NCBI GenBank assembly: GCA_016293265.1
Contig: JAEDEN010000049.1
Location: forward strand, 1 to 12,742
Length of the DNA stretch: 12,742 nt
Direction of reading: 5' to 3'
From: Oscillospiraceae bacterium
Lineage (GTDB): Bacteria > Bacillota > Clostridia > Oscillospirales > Oscillospiraceae
The notes below the pieces were generated by a model, which was not told where the DNA came from, made no database searches, and was given only the letters and a program-made list of their open reading frames with translations. Shown one piece after another: positions 7,244 to 12,742 of the stretch. A program made the position numbers and the translations under genes. Positions within the stretch are counted from its first letter, which is position 1, and the number at the start of each line of letters is the position of its first letter.

Positions 7244-7272
7244 AATTTGTCAAAGGCGGCATGAATTCCTTG
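7239..7272. repeat. 9-bp inverted repeat at the tRNA fragment/island junction
   Basis: CAAGGAATT (7239-7247) and AATTCCTTG (7264-7272) are perfect inverted repeats separated by 16 bases. The left arm overlaps the anticodon-loop end of the tRNA fragment. Within it, GTCAAGG (7237-7243) is nearly repeated as GTCAAAGG (7249-7256). Such repeats at a tRNA junction could be recombinase core-type sites, which is inference. Confidence 0.6.
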
Positions 7273-7465
7273 TGCTCCAACTGATTGCAGCTTTTCACTT
7301 TCTAGGTTTTGCAACATTTTTTGCAATAGATCACCAAACTCAGAAGCAGCAGACCCTCATACACGACTCTTTGCCTTGTGATACAGATCAGTAAGACGTT
7401 ACTTTCCAATCTTCTCCGAACACGCCCTGTTGCGGCTTTTTCAGCGGTGACGCCTCCAGCAGATT
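7273..7465. other. Non-coding junction region
   Basis: No gene is convincing here. The region is more AT-rich than the surroundings and holds the TTTTGCAA repeats. On the minus strand CAGTTGGAGCAC (complement of 7272-7283) resembles a tRNA D-arm but without the acceptor arm. A weak hairpin followed by CTTTTT lies near 7405-7442. The minus-strand gene to the right ends at 7466 with no clear terminator. Confidence 0.4.
7307..7326. repeat. Direct repeats TTTTGCAA, possible integrase arm sites
   Basis: TTTTGCAA occurs at 7307-7314 and again at 7319-7326, in phase at 12 bases, in an AT-rich stretch 60-80 bases inside the junction. A related ATTGCAG lies at 7284-7290. Short repeats next to attachment cores are often integrase arm-binding sites. 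The repeats are seen directly; the role is inferred. Confidence 0.4.
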
Positions 7466-8755
7466 TTACTTCTCATTTCTTTTCTGTCCATGCCGCTCCT
7501 CCGGCAGATGGCGAAAACTCCAGACAGGATGGCCGACCAAAAGGCTGAGCAGAACAAATCGGTCAAAAGCGGCCGGAGGGTAGAATGCGTGAAAGCCAAA
7601 TTCCGCCAGCAATTGATCGAGTACTCGGCAGTACAAAACCTGTCTCTCCTTCACGTCAGCGTCCGGACACAGCGCATCCAAGTCCTTTCCGATCTGCGCC
7701 ATGCACCGGTCTGTGCGCCCGCCGTTCTTCGTCATAGCAAGGAAAATCTCCCGGCCAGCTTTCTCTGCGCTCATATATCCGTCGATGAGAACATATCCCA
7801 GCAGCAGAACGTCCCGGCGGTCCACGTCCGCGAAACCGGAGCAAATGCCGCTGGCCCAGACATGATACCGCTTGCGGAACAGGGTTCGCTGCGTCTGTTG
7901 ATCAACCATGCCCCCTGTCCACTCGAGGAGGTCGGCGGGACGTTCCGGGAACTCCAGGACATTCAGATACTCCAAAAATCGCAGATAGGCGCTTCGGGCC
8001 GTCCGGGAAAAGGCGCCTGTCTTTGTGCAGTTCTGAACCATCAGCTCCATCAGCGCCCGCTCACCCTCCGCCTCTGGATCGCCGATGCCCAGAATCTCAT
8101 CCACGCTCCAATCGAGCAGGAGAGAAACGGTTCCTGCGGATTTTTTTTGCTCGGATTTCACACTCTTGTTTTCCTCTGCAGCAATTTTCCCATACATATC
8201 CAGCAGCCTTTCCACATCCCGCCAGGTAAAGATAACGTTGGGAATGCACTGGCAGAACCAGCAGATCAGCTCCAGGGGCCGCTGGAGCTGATAAGGTGCC
8301 TGCCCGCAGGCCATCAGTAGGTCTATCGTGGTCTTCCGGCTCATGCCGGTGACGAGGGCGAGCTGCAGGATCGTGTCCCGTCGGAGCCACTGGAGCAGAT
8401 CACCTAATAGATACCGCTCCCACTGGGAGGGCGAGATCATCAGGCCGTGGCGGCTGCAGCTGATACTGCTCAGTTCTGCGGTTGCCTTGGAAACTGCTTC
8501 ATCAGGCCAGAACACGCCTCCGCTTTGGCGCAGGTTCGCGCGCACCACCTTGGACACCAGACCATCTTGAGACTGGATCTGCCGGCAGAGGATAGAGGCG
8601 GGCGCTGTCAGCGTTGTATCATCCATCAGAAACGCAAGCAATTCTCCGGCAGTCTGCAGGTGGCTAAGCTCTGCGGCGGCCCGGGCCGTTTGCTGCGCCG
8701 CATAGCGATCTATCTCCGTCTGAGAGGAAAAGGTTTGGCTGTGTGCGTCACGCAT
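7466..8755 (-). CDS. Uncharacterised 429-residue protein
   Basis: I do not recognise a named family. The protein looks soluble and mostly helical, with no signal peptide or membrane segment. Residues about 110-170 (LLQWLRRDTILQLALVTGMSRK, then LLMACGQAPYQL and ICWFCQ, given here in parts) look like a helical helix-turn-helix-type unit with several Cys. A charged, low-complexity linker follows near 190-207, and the C-terminus has a compact hydrophobic block around FDRFVLLSLL (397-406). I start it at ATG 8755 because a perfect AAGGAGG (minus strand, 8763-8769) lies 7 bases upstream; the in-frame GTG at 8761 would be only one base from it. A 24-bp inverted repeat lies in the leader. It is transcribed away from the lectin operon. 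A regulatory role for its neighbours is possible but unsupported. Confidence 0.8.
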   Translation of the reverse strand: MRDAHSQTFSSQTEIDRYAAQQTARAAAELSHLQTAGELLAFLMDDTTLTAPASILCRQIQSQDGLVSKVVRANLRQSGGVFWPDEAVSKATAELSSISCSRHGLMISPSQWERYLLGDLLQWLRRDTILQLALVTGMSRKTTIDLLMACGQAPYQLQRPLELICWFCQCIPNVIFTWRDVERLLDMYGKIAAEENKSVKSEQKKSAGTVSLLLDWSVDEILGIGDPEAEGERALMELMVQNCTKTGAFSRTARSAYLRFLEYLNVLEFPERPADLLEWTGGMVDQQTQRTLFRKRYHVWASGICSGFADVDRRDVLLLGYVLIDGYMSAEKAGREIFLAMTKNGGRTDRCMAQIGKDLDALCPDADVKERQVLYCRVLDQLLAEFGFHAFYPPAAFDRFVLLSLLVGHPVWSFRHLPEERHGQKRNEK

Positions 8756-8762
8756 GGGCACT

Positions 8763-8769
8763 CCTCCTT
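8763..8769 (-). promoter_or_regulatory. Ribosome binding site AAGGAGG that decides the 8755 start
   Basis: On the minus strand AAGGAGG lies 7 bases before ATG 8755, the ideal spacing. It argues against the nearby upstream GTG (8761), which nearly touches it. Confidence 0.85.
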
Positions 8770-8812
8770 TTCGGCTTAATTAGGTTAAAGGAATGATACG
8801 ACATCATATTCC

Positions 8813-8862
8813 AAAAAAATTTCTGACTTTTCAGAATCTTCTGAAAAGCCAGAAATTTTTTT
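8813..8862. repeat. 24-bp inverted repeat with A7/T7 ends, possible attenuator
   Basis: The arms 8813-8836 and 8839-8862 match in 23 of 24 positions with only TC between them. The outer ends are seven A and seven T, and the inner part is CTTTTCAGAA/TTCTGAAAAG. On either strand it reads as an AU-rich hairpin running into seven T. It lies 57 bases upstream of the minus-strand start at 8755, in a divergent intergenic region. A terminator would be unexpected there unless it is a leader attenuator for that gene, or an insulator or regulator-binding dyad. Confidence 0.8.
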
Positions 8863-9048
8863 CTCCGCGTATCGTTTAAGATGTGATCATCCCAAGCGGA
8901 TATGAAACACACTCGGCCGAAAGCGGAGCTTCTGACGCAGATACCACAGGCTGCCGCAGGGGCTCTGAAAACCGAGAACACGGACGCGCTTTCTTTATAG
9001 GACAATCGCTGTACGATCAGAAACGATCCTGAGAAAGGGAGGACAGAC
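8863..9048. other. Divergent upstream region, no convincing promoter
   Basis: This stretch separates the minus-strand gene from the + strand operon and should hold promoters for both. I see no strong -35/-10 pair. TACGAT (9012-9017) is a possible -10, but no fitting -35 stands upstream. ACGATC is repeated at 9013-9018 and 9023-9028, one helical turn apart, which could be an operator. A 32-codon ATG frame (8902-9000) lacks a good ribosome binding site. Confidence 0.35.
9037..9042 (+). promoter_or_regulatory. Strong ribosome binding site GGGAGG before a small ORF
   Basis: GGGAGG stands 6 bases before ATG 9049. It is the main reason to believe the small ORF, since it is at least as good as those of the large genes in the window. 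Confidence 0.7.
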
Positions 9049-9201
9049 ATGCACGCCATAATATCTACAGCCATCTTCCCGGGCCGGAAGGAAGATGGCG
9101 GACCCGTCAGCCGGCACACCATGAAAACAAAAGAACGTACGAAAGGATACCGTTTCCGTAAAGCCGATGATCCCCAGGATTTGAAAGGAGAATTTCCATG
9201 A
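9049..9201 (+). CDS. Small ORF, 50 residues, translationally coupled to the lectin/NlpC gene
   Basis: The frame runs from ATG 9049 to TGA 9199-9201 and gives a 50-residue basic peptide starting MHAIISTAIFPGRKEDGG and ending in DLKGEFP. Its stop overlaps the next start (ATGA, 9198-9201), and a strong GGGAGG lies 6 bases upstream of its start. Both features are hard to explain by chance together. I recognise no family. The middle is rich in Lys and Arg (KTKERTKGYRFRK, 26-38). Codon use (ATA ATA TCT ACA) differs from the C-ending codons of the big genes, so it could be a leader peptide whose translation controls the lectin gene rather than a functional protein. A 10-bp hairpin lies within its first third. 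No signal peptide or cysteine is seen. Confidence 0.6.
   Translation: MHAIISTAIFPGRKEDGGPVSRHTMKTKERTKGYRFRKADDPQDLKGEFP
9070..9099 (+). repeat. Stem-loop inside the small ORF
   Basis: GCCATCTTCC (9070-9079) pairs perfectly with GGAAGATGGC (9090-9099) around a 10-base loop. It lies about 20 bases inside the small ORF, so ribosomes on that ORF would open it. It could connect leader translation with expression of the downstream gene. The pairing is seen directly; the role is inferred. Confidence 0.55.
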
Positions 9202-10967
9202 GCATTTACCCGCACCCCCGCCGCGGCCTGCGCACCTTGCACCGTCTGCTCAGCGCCACTCTGGCGGCGCTGTCCCTTGCAGCAATGATCCCCTCCGCCG
9301 CTGCTGCCGGTGACCTGTCCTCCGGCGGCGCCACCGTCAACGTCACCGATACCACCACCGCCCTTTCCATGGCAGTCCGAATGGAACGGGGCCTCTGGTG
9401 GATCGGCTGCTACCGGGACGTCTACCAGGCTTTGAATCTGCAGTTTGACCAGGTCGGCCAGGGTGCTGTCTTGGATGGCATGAATTTCCAGCCGAACGAG
9501 ATTTGGGTCCTGAACCCGGTCAGCGCCACCTCCGTCTATTTCACCCTGGCTCCCCTGTCCCACCCGGACTACTACATCGCCGGGCAGAGCAACGACTGCC
9601 AGCTGAAGCTGTCCAAAACCAGTACTTCCGACCCGGCGGTGCAGTGGATGGCCATCCCCGACGGCTCACAGTATGTGCTGGTGAACCGGAACGGCTTGGC
9701 CATGGACACGGCTTGCGGAGAAAGCGCCACCGGGAACCCCGTGCTGAACTACCAGAGAAACGGCTATCGCGATGCCCAGAGCTGGAACATGATCCGCATC
9801 AGCGAGTCCACCTCCACCTTCACCCCCGGGCCCCGGGCCTACCCCAAAAACGGCGCCTACGGGATCCTGGCCGCCTCCAACCCCAGCAAATGTGCCAATG
9901 ATCAGTTTGGCTCCACCGCCGGCGACGGTACTGCCCGCGTAGTCCTGGACAGCTGGACAAAGGAGCCTTGGGAAATCTACAATCTGACAGATCGCGGGGG
10001 CGGACAGTACACGATTTCCCCCTCCAACGCGCCCGACGTCTGCCTGAACTGCTGGGCGGCCGATCCCAATGACGGCAACCAGCTGACCCTGGCCACCTGG
10101 CGGGAGGGTGACCAGTGCTCTTTGTGGGAGGTCTACCAGGCTGGTTCCTACCACAGCTTTCGCAACGTAAAAACCGGACTTTGGCTAAACCTGTGGATGA
10201 ACCGCACCGTGGACGGCACCAAGCTCGTCGGCTACCACTATGACGGCACCAACGCCATGAAGTGGAAGCTGGAGCCGGTCAGCGTCACGCCTCCCACCCC
10301 CACCCCCTCCGGCTACGCCGCCTACACCGGCGTCAATTACCGCAGCCTGACCTCCGACTCCCGTCGGATCGCCGCCTGCGACAAAGCCGTGCAGATGGCC
10401 ACCGTGCAGTGGACCGCCCCCTGCGACTTCCCCACCTGGAAGAGCTCCGGCGGGGTCTACAACACCACCACCGCCACCGACGGCACCAGAAGCCAGAAGT
10501 TCCTGGCCGGGAAAACCTACACCGGCATCCCCTACTCCATGGCGGGACGGACCTACGACGACGTGAGATGGCTGCAGCAGCTCAAAAGCGGCATCACCTC
10601 CAAGAGCATGACCACCGACTACACGGTGCAGAGCAACGGGAAGAAGATCACCCGGACCAACACCACCGCCAAGGGCATCGACTGCTCCTACCTGGTGTGC
10701 ACCGCCCTGAACACGGGCTGCGGCACCTCCGTCAGCAAGAACACCGACCAGATGCTCTCCTCCTCCCTGTTCAAACAGATCAGTCGCTCCGAGATGCTCC
10801 CCGGCGACATCTTCCTGAAGAGCGGCCACACCATGCTCTTCCTGGGCAAGGCGGGCAGCAGCTACGCCGTCATCGAGGCCAACGCCGACAAGAGCCGTGT
10901 GGTGTACTCCGTACTGCCCTCCTCCAGCCTGGGGGCCTACAAGTCCTACCGCTACACCTACTTCTGA
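9198..10967 (+). CDS. Secreted double beta-trefoil (ricin-type) lectin with C-terminal NlpC/P60-like peptidase
   Basis: This 589-residue protein begins with a Sec signal: a basic start (RRGLRTLHR), a hydrophobic core at about 17-33, and likely cleavage after AAAA near residue 37. Residues about 45-203 and 215-362 each look like ricin-type beta-trefoils, with repeated xxW positions (VQW 148-150, QSW 194-196, EPW 256-258, SLW 308-310, MKW 353-355). A proline/threonine linker (VTPPTPTPS) follows. Residues about 375-589 resemble an NlpC/P60 cysteine peptidase: GIDCSYLVC with Cys496, PGDIFLKSGHTMLF with His544, and a polar third residue near EAN (560-562). It is probably exported to bind glycans and cut peptidoglycan or a similar peptide. 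No wall-sorting or membrane anchor is seen. AAAGGAG (9184-9190) lies 7 bases before ATG 9198. The gene is coupled to the small ORF and is first of four larger genes. Confidence 0.85.
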   Translation: MSIYPHPRRGLRTLHRLLSATLAALSLAAMIPSAAAAGDLSSGGATVNVTDTTTALSMAVRMERGLWWIGCYRDVYQALNLQFDQVGQGAVLDGMNFQPNEIWVLNPVSATSVYFTLAPLSHPDYYIAGQSNDCQLKLSKTSTSDPAVQWMAIPDGSQYVLVNRNGLAMDTACGESATGNPVLNYQRNGYRDAQSWNMIRISESTSTFTPGPRAYPKNGAYGILAASNPSKCANDQFGSTAGDGTARVVLDSWTKEPWEIYNLTDRGGGQYTISPSNAPDVCLNCWAADPNDGNQLTLATWREGDQCSLWEVYQAGSYHSFRNVKTGLWLNLWMNRTVDGTKLVGYHYDGTNAMKWKLEPVSVTPPTPTPSGYAAYTGVNYRSLTSDSRRIAACDKAVQMATVQWTAPCDFPTWKSSGGVYNTTTATDGTRSQKFLAGKTYTGIPYSMAGRTYDDVRWLQQLKSGITSKSMTTDYTVQSNGKKITRTNTTAKGIDCSYLVCTALNTGCGTSVSKNTDQMLSSSLFKQISRSEMLPGDIFLKSGHTMLFLGKAGSSYAVIEANADKSRVVYSVLPSSSLGAYKSYRYTYF

Positions 10968-10984
10968 TTGTTTCTGCAGGAACC

Positions 10985-11010
10985 GCCGGGAGGGGGCGCC
11001 CCCTCCCGGC
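10985..11010. repeat. Perfect 26-bp GC palindrome between the lectin gene and the repeat-protein gene
   Basis: GCCGGGAGGGGGC (10985-10997) is followed directly by its exact reverse complement (10998-11010). No T run follows. The palindrome ends 5 bases before the next ribosome binding site (AAAGGAG, 11016-11022). It may limit readthrough, protect the lectin mRNA 3' end or hinder ribosome access to the next gene. Confidence 0.8.
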
Positions 11011-11029
11011 ACCGGAAAGGAGAACTGAC

Positions 11030-11299
11030 ATGACCGCTTCCGAACACCGCCGCCTGATCTGCCGGCTGGAGATCATCCACGGAGAAATTCTGGAGGAAAT
11101 GTGGCTGGGCGACCAGCACTGGACCGCTTCCGAGTGCCGTGACCTGATGGGTCAGCTGGACGGCATTCATGACCGCCTGTTTGTGGAAATGGACCGCGAA
11201 GAGCTGCACGCAGCCGCTTCTGGGTACCGCGAGCTGATCCGCCGGCTGGACATCCTCCACGGAGAAATGCTGGCCGACATTGAAATCAGCGACCCCCGG
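11030..11299 (+). repeat. Three in-frame 90-bp tandem repeats
   Basis: Units 11030-11119, 11120-11209 and 11210-11299 are diverged copies, each beginning near (A/G)CCGCTTC and sharing CGGCTGGA- or CAGCTGGA-type blocks. They encode the 30-residue protein repeats. The lack of indels suggests selection on the protein rather than a young DNA duplication. Confidence 0.8.
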
Positions 11300-11389
11300 G
11301 TGGAGTTGGTATACCGTCTGGCGGACATCATGACCCCCCTGCGGAACTTTGTCCCCGGCGAGGCATCCCCGTCCAGGGAGGAACCGTAA
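11030..11389 (+). CDS. Small protein of three tandem 30-residue repeats
   Basis: This 119-residue protein contains three consecutive repeats of exactly 30 residues: 1-30 (TASEHRRLICRLEIIHGE), 31-60 (TASECRDLMGQLDGIHDR) and 61-90 (AASGYRELIRRLDILHGE). Ala3, Ser4, Arg7, Leu9, Leu13 and His17 of the unit are shared by all three. A non-repeated C-terminal tail follows (91-119). Heptad-like spacing of Leu and Ile suggests helical hairpins. No signal peptide, membrane segment or cofactor motif is visible, and I know no family for it. The ATG at 11030 is supported by AAAGGAG 7 bases upstream; the frame is open further left, but only over the lectin gene. Its stop shares a base with the phosphoesterase start (TAATG), so the two are probably made together and may interact. 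Confidence 0.8.
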   Translation: MTASEHRRLICRLEIIHGEILEEMWLGDQHWTASECRDLMGQLDGIHDRLFVEMDREELHAAASGYRELIRRLDILHGEMLADIEISDPRVELVYRLADIMTPLRNFVPGEASPSREEP

Positions 11390-11994
11390 TGGCCATCTAC
11401 TATCTCTCTGACCTGCACCTGCTCCACCGGAGCGTTGCCCTCCGCCGGGGCTTCCCGTTGGTCCAGGACCACGACCGGACGGTGCTGGAAAACCTGCGGC
11501 GCCGGGTGGGCGCCAACGACACGCTGTTCCTGCTGGGCGACCTGTTCGCCTACGTCTGGGACGAGGCCCTGCTGGGGCAGCTACAGGACGTCAGCGGGTG
11601 CACCGTCCTCGTTCAGGGGAACCACGAGGCCCGCCACTGGCAGCACAAGGCCTCCTCCGCGCTGCTGTCCCGGGTATTTGCGGACATCCGGGAGGAGGCC
11701 GAGATCATGGACGGGGACCGCCTGGTCCGCATGTGTCACGAACCTCGGACGGATCTGTATGACGAGGGCGAAAAGACCTATCTGCTGTACGGCCACCTCC
11801 ACGACCAGCCGCCCCGGCGGGAGGACTGGAAGGCCCTGTGCGCCAAGCCCCACGTCCTCAACGTGTCTGCCGAGATCAGCGCATACACCACCGGCCGCTG
11901 GGGGGAGCCGGGCACACTGGACCAGTGGGTCTTTTTCAACGAAGTCTGGAAAAGCAGAACGGCAGAAAGGGATAAAAGATTAAAGGAGAAATGA
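11389..11994 (+). CDS. Calcineurin-like metallophosphoesterase, small single-domain type
   Basis: This 201-residue cytoplasmic phosphoesterase has all metal-binding motifs in order: SDLH (Asp8, His10), LLGDLF (Asp51), QGNHE (Asn78, His79), CHEP (His117) and YGHLHDQ (His136, His138). The two-metal site therefore looks complete and active. Small members of this family hydrolyse phosphomonoesters, phosphodiesters or nucleotides, and the substrate cannot be read from sequence. The start is set by GGGAGG (11376-11381) 7 bases before ATG 11389 and by the TAATG overlap with the repeat protein. The C-terminus is charged (TAERDKRLKEK) and overlaps the region leading into the Sel1-like gene. There is no signal peptide, so it does not act with the secreted lectin outside the cell. 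Confidence 0.92.
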   Translation: MAIYYLSDLHLLHRSVALRRGFPLVQDHDRTVLENLRRRVGANDTLFLLGDLFAYVWDEALLGQLQDVSGCTVLVQGNHEARHWQHKASSALLSRVFADIREEAEIMDGDRLVRMCHEPRTDLYDEGEKTYLLYGHLHDQPPRREDWKALCAKPHVLNVSAEISAYTTGRWGEPGTLDQWVFFNEVWKSRTAERDKRLKEK

Positions 11995-11999
11995 ACGAT

Positions 12000-12742
12000 A
12001 TGATGAGCAATATGAAACAGCCCATCCGGGAGTGCTATGGCGAGTTTCTGGATGCCGTGACAGAGGACTGGGACCTGTGGGAGATCGCCCTACTGGAGCA
12101 TGACAGCGCCCCGCTGGAGCGCCGGGGAATGGAGCAGCCCATTCCGGACTTCTTTGCGGATCTGGCGCCTCGGGTGCCCCGGCTGGTAAAACGCAAGGAG
12201 GAGCTCCATTCTGACGGCGGCTCCGCCACTGCACAGGCGAGACTGGAAGAACGCTATGGATGGGATCCTCTGAATGCGTCCGGCAGCGCCGCAAAGAAGC
12301 TGCCTACCCAGGCCATTGCGCTGCTGGTGATGTATCACCTGCTGGCGGAGGCCCGGAGAGACCAGCCCGGCGGCTTCTACACCCTGTTCCCGGACGGAGA
12401 TACCCTGAAACGGATCCTGGAAAACGGTGTGGAGACTCCGAAAGAGAAGACAGCCATGGCCCTCCGGCTGCAGGCCCTCGCCCACCGCTGGCACCTGGAC
12501 GGGGAGGAACTGGACTGGCTGGTGGATCTGATGAAAGAACTGCTGGAGAGCGCCCTCCGCGGTGACTGCGGCGACGCTGGCTGGCATCTTTACGAGCTTC
12601 TTTGGGCGCATGACCGCTTTGGAGATCCCCGGGAGGCTCTGGAGCTTCTGCAGGAGGCCGCCCAGGCGGGTAGCGTAGACGCTCAGATGGAGATCGGCCG
12701 GCAGTTCTTCGTCAAGGCCATGGGATGGGATAAGGATCTTTC
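12000..12742 (+). CDS. Sel1-like repeat protein, N-terminal part (cut by window end)
   Basis: The frame is open to the last base and gives about 247 residues, with the C-terminus missing. The first 180 or so residues (MMSNMKQPIREC onward) match nothing I recognise and look helical and acidic. From about residue 184 the pattern GDAGWHLYELLWAHDRFGD followed by REALELLQEAAQAGS and VDAQMEIGRQFF is that of Sel1-like (TPR-related) repeats, which mediate protein contacts. AAAGGAG (11982-11988) is 11 bases before ATG 12000. ATG 11991, three codons earlier in frame and overlapping the phosphoesterase stop as ATGA, is only 2 bases from it, so I prefer 12000, though 11991 is possible. It is coupled to the phosphoesterase gene. 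Confidence 0.75.
   Translation, partial: MMSNMKQPIRECYGEFLDAVTEDWDLWEIALLEHDSAPLERRGMEQPIPDFFADLAPRVPRLVKRKEELHSDGGSATAQARLEERYGWDPLNASGSAAKKLPTQAIALLVMYHLLAEARRDQPGGFYTLFPDGDTLKRILENGVETPKEKTAMALRLQALAHRWHLDGEELDWLVDLMKELLESALRGDCGDAGWHLYELLWAHDRFGDPREALELLQEAAQAGSVDAQMEIGRQFFVKAMGWDKDL

Larger units (their letters stand above)
7244..12742. mobile_element. Putative tRNA-integrated genomic island, left part (open at right)
   Basis: The tRNA 3' fragment at 7197-7243 marks a likely junction. On the tRNA strand the displaced 3' half lies downstream of the insert, so the element should extend from 7244 to higher coordinates, with the intact tRNA beyond the window. Everything to the right is accessory in nature: an unrecognised protein, a secreted lectin/NlpC protein, a repeat protein, a phosphoesterase and a Sel1-like protein. 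Everything to the left is housekeeping. No integrase, relaxase or phage structural gene is in the window, so the element type cannot be named. Confidence 0.45.

Noticed and set aside
7197..7300. A complete tRNA gene, using the D-arm-like CAGTTGGAGCAC on the minus strand
   Set aside because: The anticodon stem cannot close, the D-arm copy lacks bases and lies too far away, and no 5' acceptor arm matching ACCGTCC is present.
7490..8320. Plus-strand open frame opposite the 429-aa protein
   Set aside because: It has no ribosome binding site; the minus-strand frame is longer and has a perfect AAGGAGG.
8902..9000. 32-codon ATG frame (MKHTRPKAELL...) as a peptide gene
   Set aside because: The ribosome binding site is poor (AAGCGGA) and no overlap or motif supports it; chance is likely.
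11030..11299. CRISPR-like array because of three regular repeats
   Set aside because: The units are 90 bp, diverged and fully coding in one frame, with no spacers.

Overview
The window is GC-rich bacterial DNA with strong AGGAGG-type ribosome binding sites, tightly packed genes and many GC-rich intergenic hairpins. With a BMP/NupOPQ-type nucleoside ABC transporter and SerC, this suggests a Gram-positive Clostridia-like bacterium, perhaps an Oscillospiraceae member of the Flavonifractor/Oscillibacter type. The family assignment is inference; no rRNA or other taxonomic marker is present.

Region 1 (1-5915) is a purine-nucleoside uptake and salvage operon on the + strand. It holds the 3' end of a BMP-family substrate-binding lipoprotein gene, deoD (purine nucleoside phosphorylase), a double ABC ATPase, two permeases and a Gfo/Idh/MocA-family oxidoreductase. 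The last four genes are joined by ATGA or TAATG overlaps and end at a clear intrinsic terminator. Nucleosides would be captured outside, imported with ATP hydrolysis and phosphorolysed to base plus (deoxy)ribose-1-phosphate. The oxidoreductase substrate is unknown. Two large stem-loops fill the deoD-ATPase gap and may set expression levels across the operon.

Region 2 (5919-7197) is an independent serC unit with its own promoter and terminator. It is followed by a bidirectional terminator.

Region 3 (7197-12742, open at the right) begins with a 47-nt 3' fragment of a tRNA-Val(GAC)-like gene on the minus strand, with no 5' half. This is the usual footprint (attR) of an element integrated into a tRNA gene. 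Direct and inverted repeats lie next to it, then genes unlike the backbone. A 429-aa protein of unknown function is on the minus strand. Facing away from it is a compact + strand operon: a 50-aa small ORF that is easy to miss, a secreted double beta-trefoil lectin/NlpC-P60 protein, a 119-aa protein made of three exact 30-residue repeats, a small calcineurin-like metallophosphoesterase, and a Sel1-like repeat protein cut by the window end. Most of these genes overlap by 1-4 bases, so they are probably translated as a coupled set. I recognise no named system in this combination. It is the most likely place for something undescribed, but its function cannot be read from the sequence.
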